Of a stretch of 64,000 nucleotides of DNA, positions 36,166-44,328 are shown piece after piece. Below the pieces are notes generated by a model that searched no databases, was not told the origin of the DNA, and saw only the letters and a list, made by a program, of their open reading frames with translations. Positions within the stretch are counted from its first letter, which is position 1. Every line of letters starts with the position of its first letter. Made by a program: the position numbers and the translations under genes. The DNA comes from CAWCLK01 sp963796225 (GTDB lineage Bacteria > Actinomycetota > Nitriliruptoria > Nitriliruptorales > Nitriliruptoraceae): NCBI GenBank assembly GCA_963796225.1, contig CAWCLK010000031.1, positions 1 through 64,000 of the forward strand, read 5' to 3'.

Positions 36166-37734
36166 ATGGGTCGATGGCGACGTGCGATCGGGGTGCTGGC
36201 GGCCGTCGGCGTCCTGGGGGTCGGGACCGCGGCCGCCGCCCCGGCGCGGGCGGCCGAGGACGTGCCCGCCGCGACGGTCACCGAGGTCCCGCCGGACGCG
36301 GGGCTGCACGGCCACCCGATGTGGGACCCGTGGTTCGACCCGGCCGCGTTCGGCTACGAGACCCACGAGTACCTCGTGTCGGGCACGGCGACCGCGACCG
36401 GCGCGGACACGACCGCCGACTACACCACCCGGATCGTGGTGACCCGCCCGAGCGACCCGGCGGACTTCGCCGGGACCGTGCTGCTCGACTGGGTCAACGT
36501 CACGGCGCAGTTCGAGAACCCGGTCAACACCCTGACCTCGATCGAGTTCCTGCTGCGCGAGGGCTGGGCCTTCGTGCACGTCTCGGCCCAGGCGGCCGGC
36601 ATCTGCTGCACGCCGCTGACGCCGGCCGTGTTCGACCCGGTCCGGTACGGGGCGCTGGACCACCCGGGCGACGAGTACGCCAACGACATGTTCCGCCAGG
36701 TCGCGCAGGCGGTGCGGGCCCCGGCCGAGCTCGCCCCGCTCGGGCCACTGGACGCCGAGGTGGTGATCGCCGCCGGGCAGTCACAGGGCGGCAGCCGGCT
36801 GTCCGACTACCTCGCCACGACCGCCACGCCCGACGGTCCCGTCGACGCCGTCCTGCAGCAGGCAGGTGGGACCAAGACCTACGCCTCCGCCCCGCCGATC
36901 CCGGTGATCCACCTGCTCGGCGACCGCGAGGCCACGCCCGAGCCGCCGACGCGCTGGCCGAGCTACCGGCTCTGGGAGGTCGCGGCCTCCTCCCACCAGG
37001 ACATGTGGGTCGGCCGGCAGCAGACCGAGGGCCAGTCGGTGCGGCTGGCCACCGGCGCCCCGCTGTCGCGCGAGCAGGCCGAGGCGCTGTGGGCGTCGGC
37101 CGGCACCTATGGCGAGCAGGTGGACCCGCGGTCGGCGGTGTGCATCGTCAACGGGGCGCAGTTCCCGACGCGCTACGTGGCCAACGCCGCGCTCGCCCAC
37201 CTGGACCGGTGGGTCCGCGACGGCGTGCCCGCGCCCCGCACCGGCCGCTTCGCGTTCGAGGGTGACACGCTGGCGGCCGACGAGCTCGGCAACACCCTCG
37301 GGGGGATCCGGCTGCCCCCGGTGGACGTCCCGGTCGCCCACTACGTGGCCGACGTCTGCAACCTCGGGGGCGTCACGGTGCCGCTGACCGACCTCGAGCT
37401 GGCCGATCGGTACGGCGACCACGCCACCTACTACGCGCAGATGGCCGCGGCCACCGAGCGTGCCGAGGCGGCCGGCGTGCTCCTGCCCGCCGACGCCGCC
37501 GACCTGCTGGCCCGGGCCTGCGCCGCCCGCAACCGCTTCGGGGACACCTCGACGGAACCGTGCACGGCCCCCGCCGCCGCCCCGGGGACGCCACCTGATG
37601 CCCCGGCCCCGGCGCCCGGCGCCCCGCCCGAGCCGCCACCGGCCCCACCGGCCCGGCCGCTGCCGGCGACGGGCGGCGGGGCGGCCGGTCTCGGGCTGCT
37701 CGCGCTGCTCAGCGCCCGGCGTCGCCGGCGGTGA
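36166..37734 (+). CDS. Exported alpha/beta-hydrolase-domain protein with LPxTG-like tail
   Basis: 522 residues. Signal peptide ending APARAAE, then an alpha/beta hydrolase of the Abhydrolase_10 type: YTTRIVVTRPSDPADFAGTVLLDWVNVTAQFE, GWAFVHVSAQAAG, IAAGQSQGGSRLSDYL with nucleophile Ser206, and SSHQDMWVGRQQTEG. A Pro-rich linker leads to LPATGGGAAG, a hydrophobic stretch and RRRRR. Substrate unknown, probably an ester degraded at the cell surface. ATG 36166 follows GGTGGGAG. Overlaps the convergent receiver-like gene by 26 bp. Confidence 0.78.
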   Translation: MGRWRRAIGVLAAVGVLGVGTAAAAPARAAEDVPAATVTEVPPDAGLHGHPMWDPWFDPAAFGYETHEYLVSGTATATGADTTADYTTRIVVTRPSDPADFAGTVLLDWVNVTAQFENPVNTLTSIEFLLREGWAFVHVSAQAAGICCTPLTPAVFDPVRYGALDHPGDEYANDMFRQVAQAVRAPAELAPLGPLDAEVVIAAGQSQGGSRLSDYLATTATPDGPVDAVLQQAGGTKTYASAPPIPVIHLLGDREATPEPPTRWPSYRLWEVAASSHQDMWVGRQQTEGQSVRLATGAPLSREQAEALWASAGTYGEQVDPRSAVCIVNGAQFPTRYVANAALAHLDRWVRDGVPAPRTGRFAFEGDTLAADELGNTLGGIRLPPVDVPVAHYVADVCNLGGVTVPLTDLELADRYGDHATYYAQMAAATERAEAAGVLLPADAADLLARACAARNRFGDTSTEPCTAPAAAPGTPPDAPAPAPGAPPEPPPAPPARPLPATGGGAAGLGLLALLSARRRRR

Positions 37735-38129
37735 CCGTGTCGCGGACGACCTCGGCGAGGTGGTCCATCGAGAACGGGGCCACGACCGTGCAGCCCTCCA
37801 GGTGCTCCGCGTGTTCGCGGGACTGGTGGTAGGTCGCCTCGACGACCACCGGGAGCCCCGGGTAGCGCTCGCGAAGGGTCAGCAGGACCTCGCGGTCGGC
37901 CGGGTCGTCGAGGTCGAGGTCGTGCACCACGGCGCTGGCGCGTCCGACCTGCGGGCAGTCGGCGGTCTCCACCAACGGGCAGCCGCCGGCGTGCAGGGCT
38001 CCGCGGCCCGGCACAGGTGGTCACCTCGAAGCCCTGCTCGTGCAGGCTGCGGACCATGGCCTCGCGCGCCCCGGGGCGTGCGCTCTCCACGACGACCATC
38101 GGGCGGGGACCCTCTCCCACGGTGTGCAT
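37709..38129 (-). CDS. Receiver-like single-domain protein, one frame break
   Basis: About 139 residues: RPMVVVESARPGAREAMVRSLHEQGFEVTTCAGP, then (after a break near 38010) ASAVVHDLDLDDPADREVLLTLRERYPGLPVVVEATY and GCTVVAPFSMDHLAEVV. This fits a CheY-like receiver fold, with Asp in HDLDL as the possible acceptor and Phe-Ser replacing the usual Lys-Pro near the end, so phosphorylation is doubtful. ATG 38129 follows GGAGAGG. A DosR-like box lies 58 nt upstream. The divergent gene encodes a GAF-ANTAR protein. Confidence 0.5.
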
Positions 38130-38186
38130 CGCACCTCTCCACGTCGGCGATGGCCCCATGCTGGCCACGCGACCGCCGGGCGGCGA

Positions 38187-38200
38187 GGGCCGAAGGACCC
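38187..38200 (-). promoter_or_regulatory. DosR-like box, copy 3
   Basis: On the minus strand GGGTCCTTCGGCCC, only one base different from copy 2 and palindromic at both ends. It ends 58 nt before the start of the receiver-like gene. Confidence 0.5.
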
Positions 38201-38337
38201 GGCGGGCACGGGCCACTCACCGGCCCTGTACGCGGATTCCCGACCGTCCACCCCCCGGCTCCGAAAGGACTTCGGGGGCACCGCAGGCGGTTCCCCCGGC
38301 ACGTGATCAACACCGTTCGTGACACGGAGACGCGACG

Positions 38338-39060
38338 ATGTCCGAGACCAGCCGGATCGTGGACCACGAGGTCGCCGTCCTCGAACGGGTGGCCGACATC
38401 GCCCGCGAGCTGGCCAGTGCGCGCAGCGTGGACGAGACCCTCCACCGTGTGGTCGAGCTCGGGCAGAACTACGTCGCCGGCTGCGAGGCGGCCAGCCTCA
38501 GCATCATCCACGACCGGGTGGTGTCGACGCCCGCGTGGTCCCACGACATGGCGTGGGAGGTCGACCAGGCCCAGTACCGGACCGGCGAGGGCCCCTGCCT
38601 CGAGGCGATCGTCGCCCAGGACACCATCGTGCTCGACGACCTCGCCGAGGAGAAGCGCTGGCCCCGGTGGCGCGAGGCGATCGCCGACCTCGACGTGCGG
38701 TCCATGATGAGCTTCCGCCTGACCGTGACGCCCGAGCCGGACGCGGCCCTCGGGGCGCTGAACCTCTGCTCGACCCGACCTCGCGCCTTCGGGGAGCAGT
38801 CGCGCCTGTTCGGGCAGGTCTTCGCGTCGCACGCCGCCGTGGCCCTGCGCTCGGCGTTCACCGAGGCCGGGCTCGAGACCGCCCTCGAGGCGCGCGAGCA
38901 GATCACCCAGGCCAAGGGCATGCTCATGGAGCGCGAGCACCTGAGCGCGTCGGAGGCCTTCGACCGGCTGGTCGCCCTCTCGAAGCGACGGCGGACGACC
39001 GTCCGGCAGGTCGCCGAGGAGATCGTCGGCTCGACGTCGGGGCGCGAACCCGTGGCGTGA
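38338..39060 (+). CDS. GAF-ANTAR antitermination regulator
   Basis: 240 residues. An N-terminal GAF domain (residues ~15-175; TGEGPCLEAIVAQDTIVLDDLAEEKRWPRW, MMSFRLTVTPEPDAALGALNLCSTRPRAF) is followed by an ANTAR domain: EAREQITQAKGMLMEREHLSASEAFDRLVALSKRRRTTVRQVAEEIV, with the family Ala-Lys-Gly turn. ANTAR proteins bind dual RNA hairpins and prevent termination; the RNA target is unknown. ATG 38338. The GAF domain probably binds a small ligand. Confidence 0.85.
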   Translation: MSETSRIVDHEVAVLERVADIARELASARSVDETLHRVVELGQNYVAGCEAASLSIIHDRVVSTPAWSHDMAWEVDQAQYRTGEGPCLEAIVAQDTIVLDDLAEEKRWPRWREAIADLDVRSMMSFRLTVTPEPDAALGALNLCSTRPRAFGEQSRLFGQVFASHAAVALRSAFTEAGLETALEAREQITQAKGMLMEREHLSASEAFDRLVALSKRRRTTVRQVAEEIVGSTSGREPVA

Positions 39061-39071
39061 CGGCCGGCTCG

Positions 39072-39077
39072 TAGACT
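39072..39077 (+). promoter_or_regulatory. -10 box of a leaderless transcript
   Basis: TAGACT (TANNNT) ends 6 nt before the GTG at 39084, so transcription should start on or beside the start codon. No ribosome-binding site is present, which supports a leaderless mRNA. Confidence 0.4.
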
Positions 39078-39083
39078 GCGACG

Positions 39084-40424
39084 GTGGCCATCCCGCTCCT
39101 CGCCGTCGCGACCTCGGTCGCCACCCCGGTCCTGCTCCTGGTCGTCGGGCTCGCCGTGCTCGCCGTGGGCCTGGCCCTGCTGACCGGGGGCGGACGCGCA
39201 CGCCGCCGGCCCGCACCGACCTACGCCCGCCCCGCCACCCCGTCCACCCCGGCGCCACCCGCCGATGCGCCCTGTGACTGGTCGGCGTGGCTGGAGGGCG
39301 AGGCAGGCGAGCGGGTGCTGCTGCGGGGCGCGGCAGGCCGCGCCTGCTGCCGCTACGTGATCCGGGTGCGCGACCTCGACCCGGTCGCCGCGCCGCTGGA
39401 CCAGGTGCAGGAGTCGCTGGTCTGGGCCGGCGAGGCCACCCGCCTGTCCCGCGACGGGGCGCGGACGCCGCTCACGCGCGATCTCGTGACGCGGCGGGCC
39501 GCGGCGGGCGCGGGGACCGCGACGCTGGCGATGGGACTGGACCGCACGGCCGGGCCGACGGTGGCCACGGCCGCCGACCTGCCGCACGTGGACGCCGACG
39601 ACCCCGAGGTCGAGCGCGGCACGGCGCGGCGCGCGGCCCGGCTGTGGCACCAGCACCTCGACGACCTGCACGCCCACGGGGCCCGCCCCGCCCCGTCCGA
39701 CGGCGACCGGGTCGCCCCCGCCGCCGTGCAGCGACGGGTCGAGCTGGTGGTGGCCGTCGACCGGGGGTGCGAGGTCGCCGCGCACCGCTGCGAGGCCGAG
39801 GTGGCGTGCGAGGCCCGGCTGGACGGCTCGGTGGCCGTCGGCACCGCCCGGCTGGCCGCCCCGCTGCTGGCCAGCTGGGTCGAGGTCGGCACGGCCACGA
39901 TCGCCGCCGACGCCGCGGTGGACGGCCAGGTCGGGATCGCCGCCTGGCACCCGACGAGCGTCCCGCCCGCCCACGGCGTCACGGCCACCGGCGGGGCGGC
40001 GTCGGGGTCCTGCGCCGCCGCGTGGCAGGGTCGCCGCACGGTGCGCGTGGACGAGCGCCGCGCCACCGTCGTGGTCGGCAGCGCCGTCCGACTGGAGCTG
40101 GAGGCCGACGACGACCAGCCCGAGGTCCGCGGCGAGCTGCACGCCTCCACCGCCGCGGACGTCCGCGTCCACCTCGGCACGGCCGACGGCCGGGGCGCCG
40201 GGTGCGCGCGGTGCCTGCCCGAGGTCGAGGTGCGGGTCGGCCGCACCACCGCACCGGACGTGCGCTCCACCCCCGCCGGTTCGACGTGCGAGGTCACGAT
40301 CGGGTTGGATGGGCACACCGTCCGGCTGCAGGCCCCGACCCCCGACGGTGGTGCACGGTCCTGGACCGTCGATCCCGCGGACGCTCGTCCCGGGCGCCCC
40401 GCAGCCGGCCACGCTGTGAGGTGA
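39084..40424 (+). CDS. Unknown membrane-anchored protein
   Basis: 446 residues starting with GTG. One N-terminal transmembrane helix (residues ~5-33, VATPVLLLVVGLAVLAVGLAL), then a large exported or cytoplasmic part with many cysteines (CDWSAWL, RACCRYVIRVRDLD, RGCEVAAHRCEAEVACEARL, GCARCLPEVEVRV). No domain recognised. The paired cysteines could form disulfides. The next gene begins four bases after its stop and also encodes an anchored unknown, so the two probably act together. Confidence 0.55.
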   Translation: MAIPLLAVATSVATPVLLLVVGLAVLAVGLALLTGGGRARRRPAPTYARPATPSTPAPPADAPCDWSAWLEGEAGERVLLRGAAGRACCRYVIRVRDLDPVAAPLDQVQESLVWAGEATRLSRDGARTPLTRDLVTRRAAAGAGTATLAMGLDRTAGPTVATAADLPHVDADDPEVERGTARRAARLWHQHLDDLHAHGARPAPSDGDRVAPAAVQRRVELVVAVDRGCEVAAHRCEAEVACEARLDGSVAVGTARLAAPLLASWVEVGTATIAADAAVDGQVGIAAWHPTSVPPAHGVTATGGAASGSCAAAWQGRRTVRVDERRATVVVGSAVRLELEADDDQPEVRGELHASTAADVRVHLGTADGRGAGCARCLPEVEVRVGRTTAPDVRSTPAGSTCEVTIGLDGHTVRLQAPTPDGGARSWTVDPADARPGRPAAGHAVR

Positions 40425-40427
40425 GGG

Positions 40428-41287
40428 ATGACGACAGGGCTGCGACGCGTGCTCGGCGTCCTGCTGACCGCCGTGGGCCTCGTGGTGGCCACGACGGGCC
40501 TGGTCACCCTGGTCACGCCGGGGCTGGACCGCACCCCCGCGGCCGTCCCGCCGATCGCCCTGCGCGACCTCGCCGGCCCGTCCACCACCGAGGCCGCCCC
40601 CGTCCGGCCCGGTTCCGGGCCCGACCGCGAGGTCGGCGACGACAGCACCGCACCGTCCGACTCGGCGACGTCCACCACCGACACGCCCGCTGCCTCCGGC
40701 GCCCAGCCCGGGCCCCGCGTCGAGGCGGCCGGCCAGGCCGACACGCCGAGCACCTCCGACGTCGGGGCCGTGACCATCGAGTCCCCCGAGCCCGCGACCG
40801 CCGGCGGCACCCGAACCACCGCGGGCGGGGCCACCGCGACCCCGCCGGTGCCCCAGGCCGTCAGCACCACGACCACGACGGCCACGGACGCGACCGAGGA
40901 CGACGCCGCGGCGGTCGACGACGGCGCCGCACCCGCCGCGCCCGACGACGAGGACGAGGCGGCGGACGACGACCCCAACGGCGTCGCCCGGCGCGACGAC
41001 GACCGCGAGGACGCCGACCAGGACCAGGGTGACGACGACGGCGACGACGACACCGGACGCCGTCGCACGCTGGCCGCCGCCCCGACCCGCACCACCACGA
41101 CGCGCGGCCGCCGCCGCCGACCCCCAGCAGCACCGCCGGCCACGGATCGTCGGTCGAGGCCCCCCGCGGGCCGGCCATCGACGTGCCCGGGGTCGCCCGC
41201 GGTCTGGTCGACCACGCCACGGGGCGTGGCCACCGCGGTGGCGGCCCCGGACCCCACGGACGCCTCTGGACCGCCCGGGGCCGCTGA
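40428..41287 (+). CDS. Unknown anchored protein with acidic Thr-rich stalk, one frame break
   Basis: About 286 residues. One N-terminal helix (GVLLTAVGLVVATTGLVTLV), then a long low-complexity stalk of Thr, Pro and Asp/Glu (EDDAAAVDDGAAPAAPDDEDEAADDD region). In the primary frame there is no stop before the convergent SARP gene. A frame change near 41095 gives a natural end (GPAIDVPGVARGLVDHATG...) with TGA at 41285-41287, three bases from the convergent stop. That end is inferred. Probably co-transcribed with the preceding gene. Confidence 0.45.
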
Positions 41288-41290
41288 GGC

Positions 41291-44158
41291 TCAGCCGGCC
41301 AGCGCGGCGGTGACCTCCTCGCGCATGGCCCGGACGGTCAGGTCGCGTCCGCGGTCCTCGGCCCGTGCGGCCTCGGCAGGTCCCAGCCGATGGCGCAGGC
41401 CGTCCCGCACGGCGGCGACCTCCACCTCCTCGGCGAGGGGCCGACGACGGGCCCGGGCGTACTGGGCGTCCACGTGCCCGCAGACCGCCAGCGCCAGCTC
41501 GGGCCGGTCGTCGGCGAGCACGCACACCACCCCGGTGTAGACGGCGCACAGGTCGAGCGGGTGGTCGGCCGGGATGGGGCGCAACGCCTCGGCCAGCGCG
41601 GCACGGGCGGCCGCGGGGTCCCCGGCGGCGAGGTGGACGTGGGCCCGCTCGATCAGGGCGCCGGACAGCGCCGGCTGGTCCACCGAGCGACGGGCCAGGC
41701 GTTCGGCGGCCTCGGCCTCGCGGGCGCTGGCGGCCAGGTCGCCACACCGGCGCTCGGCGTGGGCGATCCAGCGCCGCGCCTTGCTCTCCTGCCGGTCGAA
41801 CCCGTGGGCGGCCAGCACGGCGGCGGCCTCCCGCAGCCGCTGCGCGCCCCGCTGCGGGTCCCCGCGCCAGGCGTCGTCCAGGCCCTGCCACAGCACGCAC
41901 TCGGCGCGTTCCAGGGTCCGGTCCGGATCGTCGGCGAGCAGCGCCTCGGCCCGCGCCAGCAGGGCACGGCCGTCCTCGAGGACCCGGTTGAGGTGGGTGC
42001 GGCCGAGGCCGTAGAGCGCGTCCCCCGCGGCGCGGTGGTCCCCCGCGTCCTCGGCCAGCGCGAGCGCCTCCCGGAAGCGGGCGTCGGCCTCGTCGTAGTC
42101 GTGCACGACGTAGGCGAGGAAGCCCGCCGACCAGGTCGTCGCGGGGCGCACGGCGGGGTCGACGCCGAGCGCCAGGGCCCGCGCGATCCAGCGCTGCCCC
42201 TCCCACCCGAGGAACCGGGCGTACCACCAGCGGGTCAGACCGGCGGCGATCGTGGCGACCCCGGTGCCGTCACCGCGGTCGGCCAGCCACGTCATGGCGC
42301 CGCGCACGTCGGCCATGACCCCGTCGAGGCGCGCGAAGGCGGCGGCCTCGTCGGGCCCGCGGGCACGTGCTGCCTCCTCGACCACGACACGCCGGAACAC
42401 CTCGGCGTGGCACGTCCGCACCCGCTCGCCGTCCCCCGCGGCGTCGAGGCGGCGCCGGGCGAGCTCGCGCAGCGGTTCGAGCATGCGGTGGCGCACGTCC
42501 CCGTTCGGCAACGGCTCCACGGTGACCAGCGAGGCCTCCACCAGCCGCACCACGGCCCCGACGAGCGCCTCTTGCGGCGCCCCGTCCGCGACGACGGCGA
42601 TGGCGGTGGCCAGCTCGAAGGGCCCGTCGAACACCGACAGGGCCGCGAACACGTCGCGGTCGGCGGGCAGGAGCAGGTCCAGGCTCCAGCCGACCGCCGC
42701 GGCCAGGGAGGTCGGGGCGCCGGGGTCGTCCCCGGCCGCGGCCACCAGCCGTTCCACGTCGCGCAGGCCGAGCTGCGGCACGCGACGCGCGACCAGCTCG
42801 ATGGCCAGGGGCACGTCCCCGACCTGGCGGCACAGCCGGGCGGCGACCTGCCGTCCCCGGTCGTCGAGCTCGAGCTGGGGGGCCAGGGCGGCCACCCGGT
42901 CGAGCAGCAGCTCCACGGCCGCGTCCGGCCCGTCGGCGGCCCCCACCAGCGGGGCGAGGGTGACGGGGTGCTCCGCCGGCACGCCGAGCCGGGTGCGGCT
43001 GGTGACCAGCACCTCGAGCGCCGCCCCGCGCGCCTGCAGGGCGGTGACCAGCGTCCCGACCGGTGCCAGGACGTGCTCGGCGTTGTCGAGCACCACGAGC
43101 CCGCGCACGCCGGCCAGTGCCTCGGCGAGGTCCTCGACCGTGGCGACGACGCCGGGCACCGCCAGGACGGCCGCGACCGTCGCGACCACGTCGTCCGGCG
43201 ACCGGGCGCCGGCCAGCCGGACGAACCACGCGGGCAGGCCCTGCTCCCGGTGGCGCCGGTGGCCGAGCTCGACCGCCAGCCGCGTCTTGCCGATGCCGGG
43301 CGCCCCGAGCACCGTGACGGGCCCGCCCGCGTCCAGCGCCGCGGTGACGCGAGCGAGCTCCTCCCCGCGACCGACGAACCGGGTGGTCGGCAGGGGCAAC
43401 GTGGTGGGCGCGAGGTCGACGCCGTCGAGCCCCGGGTCCTGCCGCAGCACCCGACGTTGCAGGTCCTGCAGCCGGGGTCCCGGTGCGAGCCCCAGCTCCT
43501 CGAGGCGGTCCCGGGCACGGTCGAAGGCCGCCAGCGCGGCGACCTGCCGCCCCGCCCGGTACTCGGCCAGCATGAGCCGCTCCCAGGCGGTCTCGTCGTG
43601 CGGCCGCGCGGCGACCACCGCGGCGAAGTGGTGGGCGGCCTCGTCGGCGTGGCCGAGCTCGAGCAGCGCCACGGCCGCCAGCTCCTCGAGCTCGTCCCGG
43701 ACCCGTTCGAGCCGGGCGACCTCCGGCTGGGCGAAGGCCAGGCCGGCGACGTCCTCCCAGGGCTCGCCGCGCCACAACGCGAGCGCCTCCTCGGCGGCCG
43801 CGCGCACGCCGTCCCAGTCGCCATCGCGAGCGCCGCCCCGCGCTCGGTCGGCCGCCGCGTCGAAGCGACCGACGTCCACCTCGTCGGGGCGCACGTCGAG
43901 GCGGTAGCCGCGGGGGCCGGTCTGCAGGACCTCGCCGACGGTGCGGCGCAGCCCGGACACGTGGGCCTGCAACGTGTTGACGGCGGTCTCGGGGGCGCCC
44001 GCCCCCCACAGCCGGTCGATCAGGACGTCGCGGGGGACCTCGCGCCCCGCGTCCATCAGCAGCGCACACAGCAGCCGACGCTGGGCGGGGCGCGGCGGGA
44101 CGGCCGCGGTGTCGTCGTCGACCCGCAGCGGTCCCAGCACCTGCCATCGCCTGGCCAC
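41291..44158 (-). CDS. SARP/AfsR-type regulator with NB-ARC ATPase and TPR repeats
   Basis: 955 residues, uninterrupted. The winged HTH (residues ~5-95; VNTLQAHVSGLRRTVG) is followed by a BTAD domain (~100-245; AYRAGRQVAALAAFDRARDRLEELGLAPG), a STAND ATPase with Walker A VTVLGAPGIGKTRLAVEL and LVVLDNAEHVL, and C-terminal TPR-like helical repeats. This is the AfsR layout: nucleotide-controlled transcription activation at direct repeats. Divergent from a second SARP at 44.3 kb. No target repeats are visible upstream of it on its own strand. Confidence 0.85.
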   Translation of the reverse strand: MARRWQVLGPLRVDDDTAAVPPRPAQRRLLCALLMDAGREVPRDVLIDRLWGAGAPETAVNTLQAHVSGLRRTVGEVLQTGPRGYRLDVRPDEVDVGRFDAAADRARGGARDGDWDGVRAAAEEALALWRGEPWEDVAGLAFAQPEVARLERVRDELEELAAVALLELGHADEAAHHFAAVVAARPHDETAWERLMLAEYRAGRQVAALAAFDRARDRLEELGLAPGPRLQDLQRRVLRQDPGLDGVDLAPTTLPLPTTRFVGRGEELARVTAALDAGGPVTVLGAPGIGKTRLAVELGHRRHREQGLPAWFVRLAGARSPDDVVATVAAVLAVPGVVATVEDLAEALAGVRGLVVLDNAEHVLAPVGTLVTALQARGAALEVLVTSRTRLGVPAEHPVTLAPLVGAADGPDAAVELLLDRVAALAPQLELDDRGRQVAARLCRQVGDVPLAIELVARRVPQLGLRDVERLVAAAGDDPGAPTSLAAAVGWSLDLLLPADRDVFAALSVFDGPFELATAIAVVADGAPQEALVGAVVRLVEASLVTVEPLPNGDVRHRMLEPLRELARRRLDAAGDGERVRTCHAEVFRRVVVEEAARARGPDEAAAFARLDGVMADVRGAMTWLADRGDGTGVATIAAGLTRWWYARFLGWEGQRWIARALALGVDPAVRPATTWSAGFLAYVVHDYDEADARFREALALAEDAGDHRAAGDALYGLGRTHLNRVLEDGRALLARAEALLADDPDRTLERAECVLWQGLDDAWRGDPQRGAQRLREAAAVLAAHGFDRQESKARRWIAHAERRCGDLAASAREAEAAERLARRSVDQPALSGALIERAHVHLAAGDPAAARAALAEALRPIPADHPLDLCAVYTGVVCVLADDRPELALAVCGHVDAQYARARRRPLAEEVEVAAVRDGLRHRLGPAEAARAEDRGRDLTVRAMREEVTAALAG

Positions 44159-44240
44159 GTCACGCTCCCGCGACGCCGGTGGCCCCGATCCCCCCGGCGA
44201 CCGCCCAGCGTAGACTCCGGCGTCCGCGTCCCGCGGCGAC

Positions 44241-44273
44241 GTTCAGGCGGCGTTCAGCCCCGCCCCGTAGCGT
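44241..44273 (+). promoter_or_regulatory. SARP direct-repeat promoter A
   Basis: GTTCAGG starts at 44241 and GTTCAGC at 44252, an 11-bp period. TAGCGT (-10) is at 44268-44273, nine bases after the second heptamer. The expected RNA start is near 44280 and the SARP GTG is at 44329. The layout is that of classical SARP-activated promoters, suggesting autoregulation. Confidence 0.65.
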
Positions 44274-44328
44274 CCGACCGCGACGCACCCTCCGGCGGTG
44301 CGGCAGGGCCGGGGGACGGGAGCGACGG

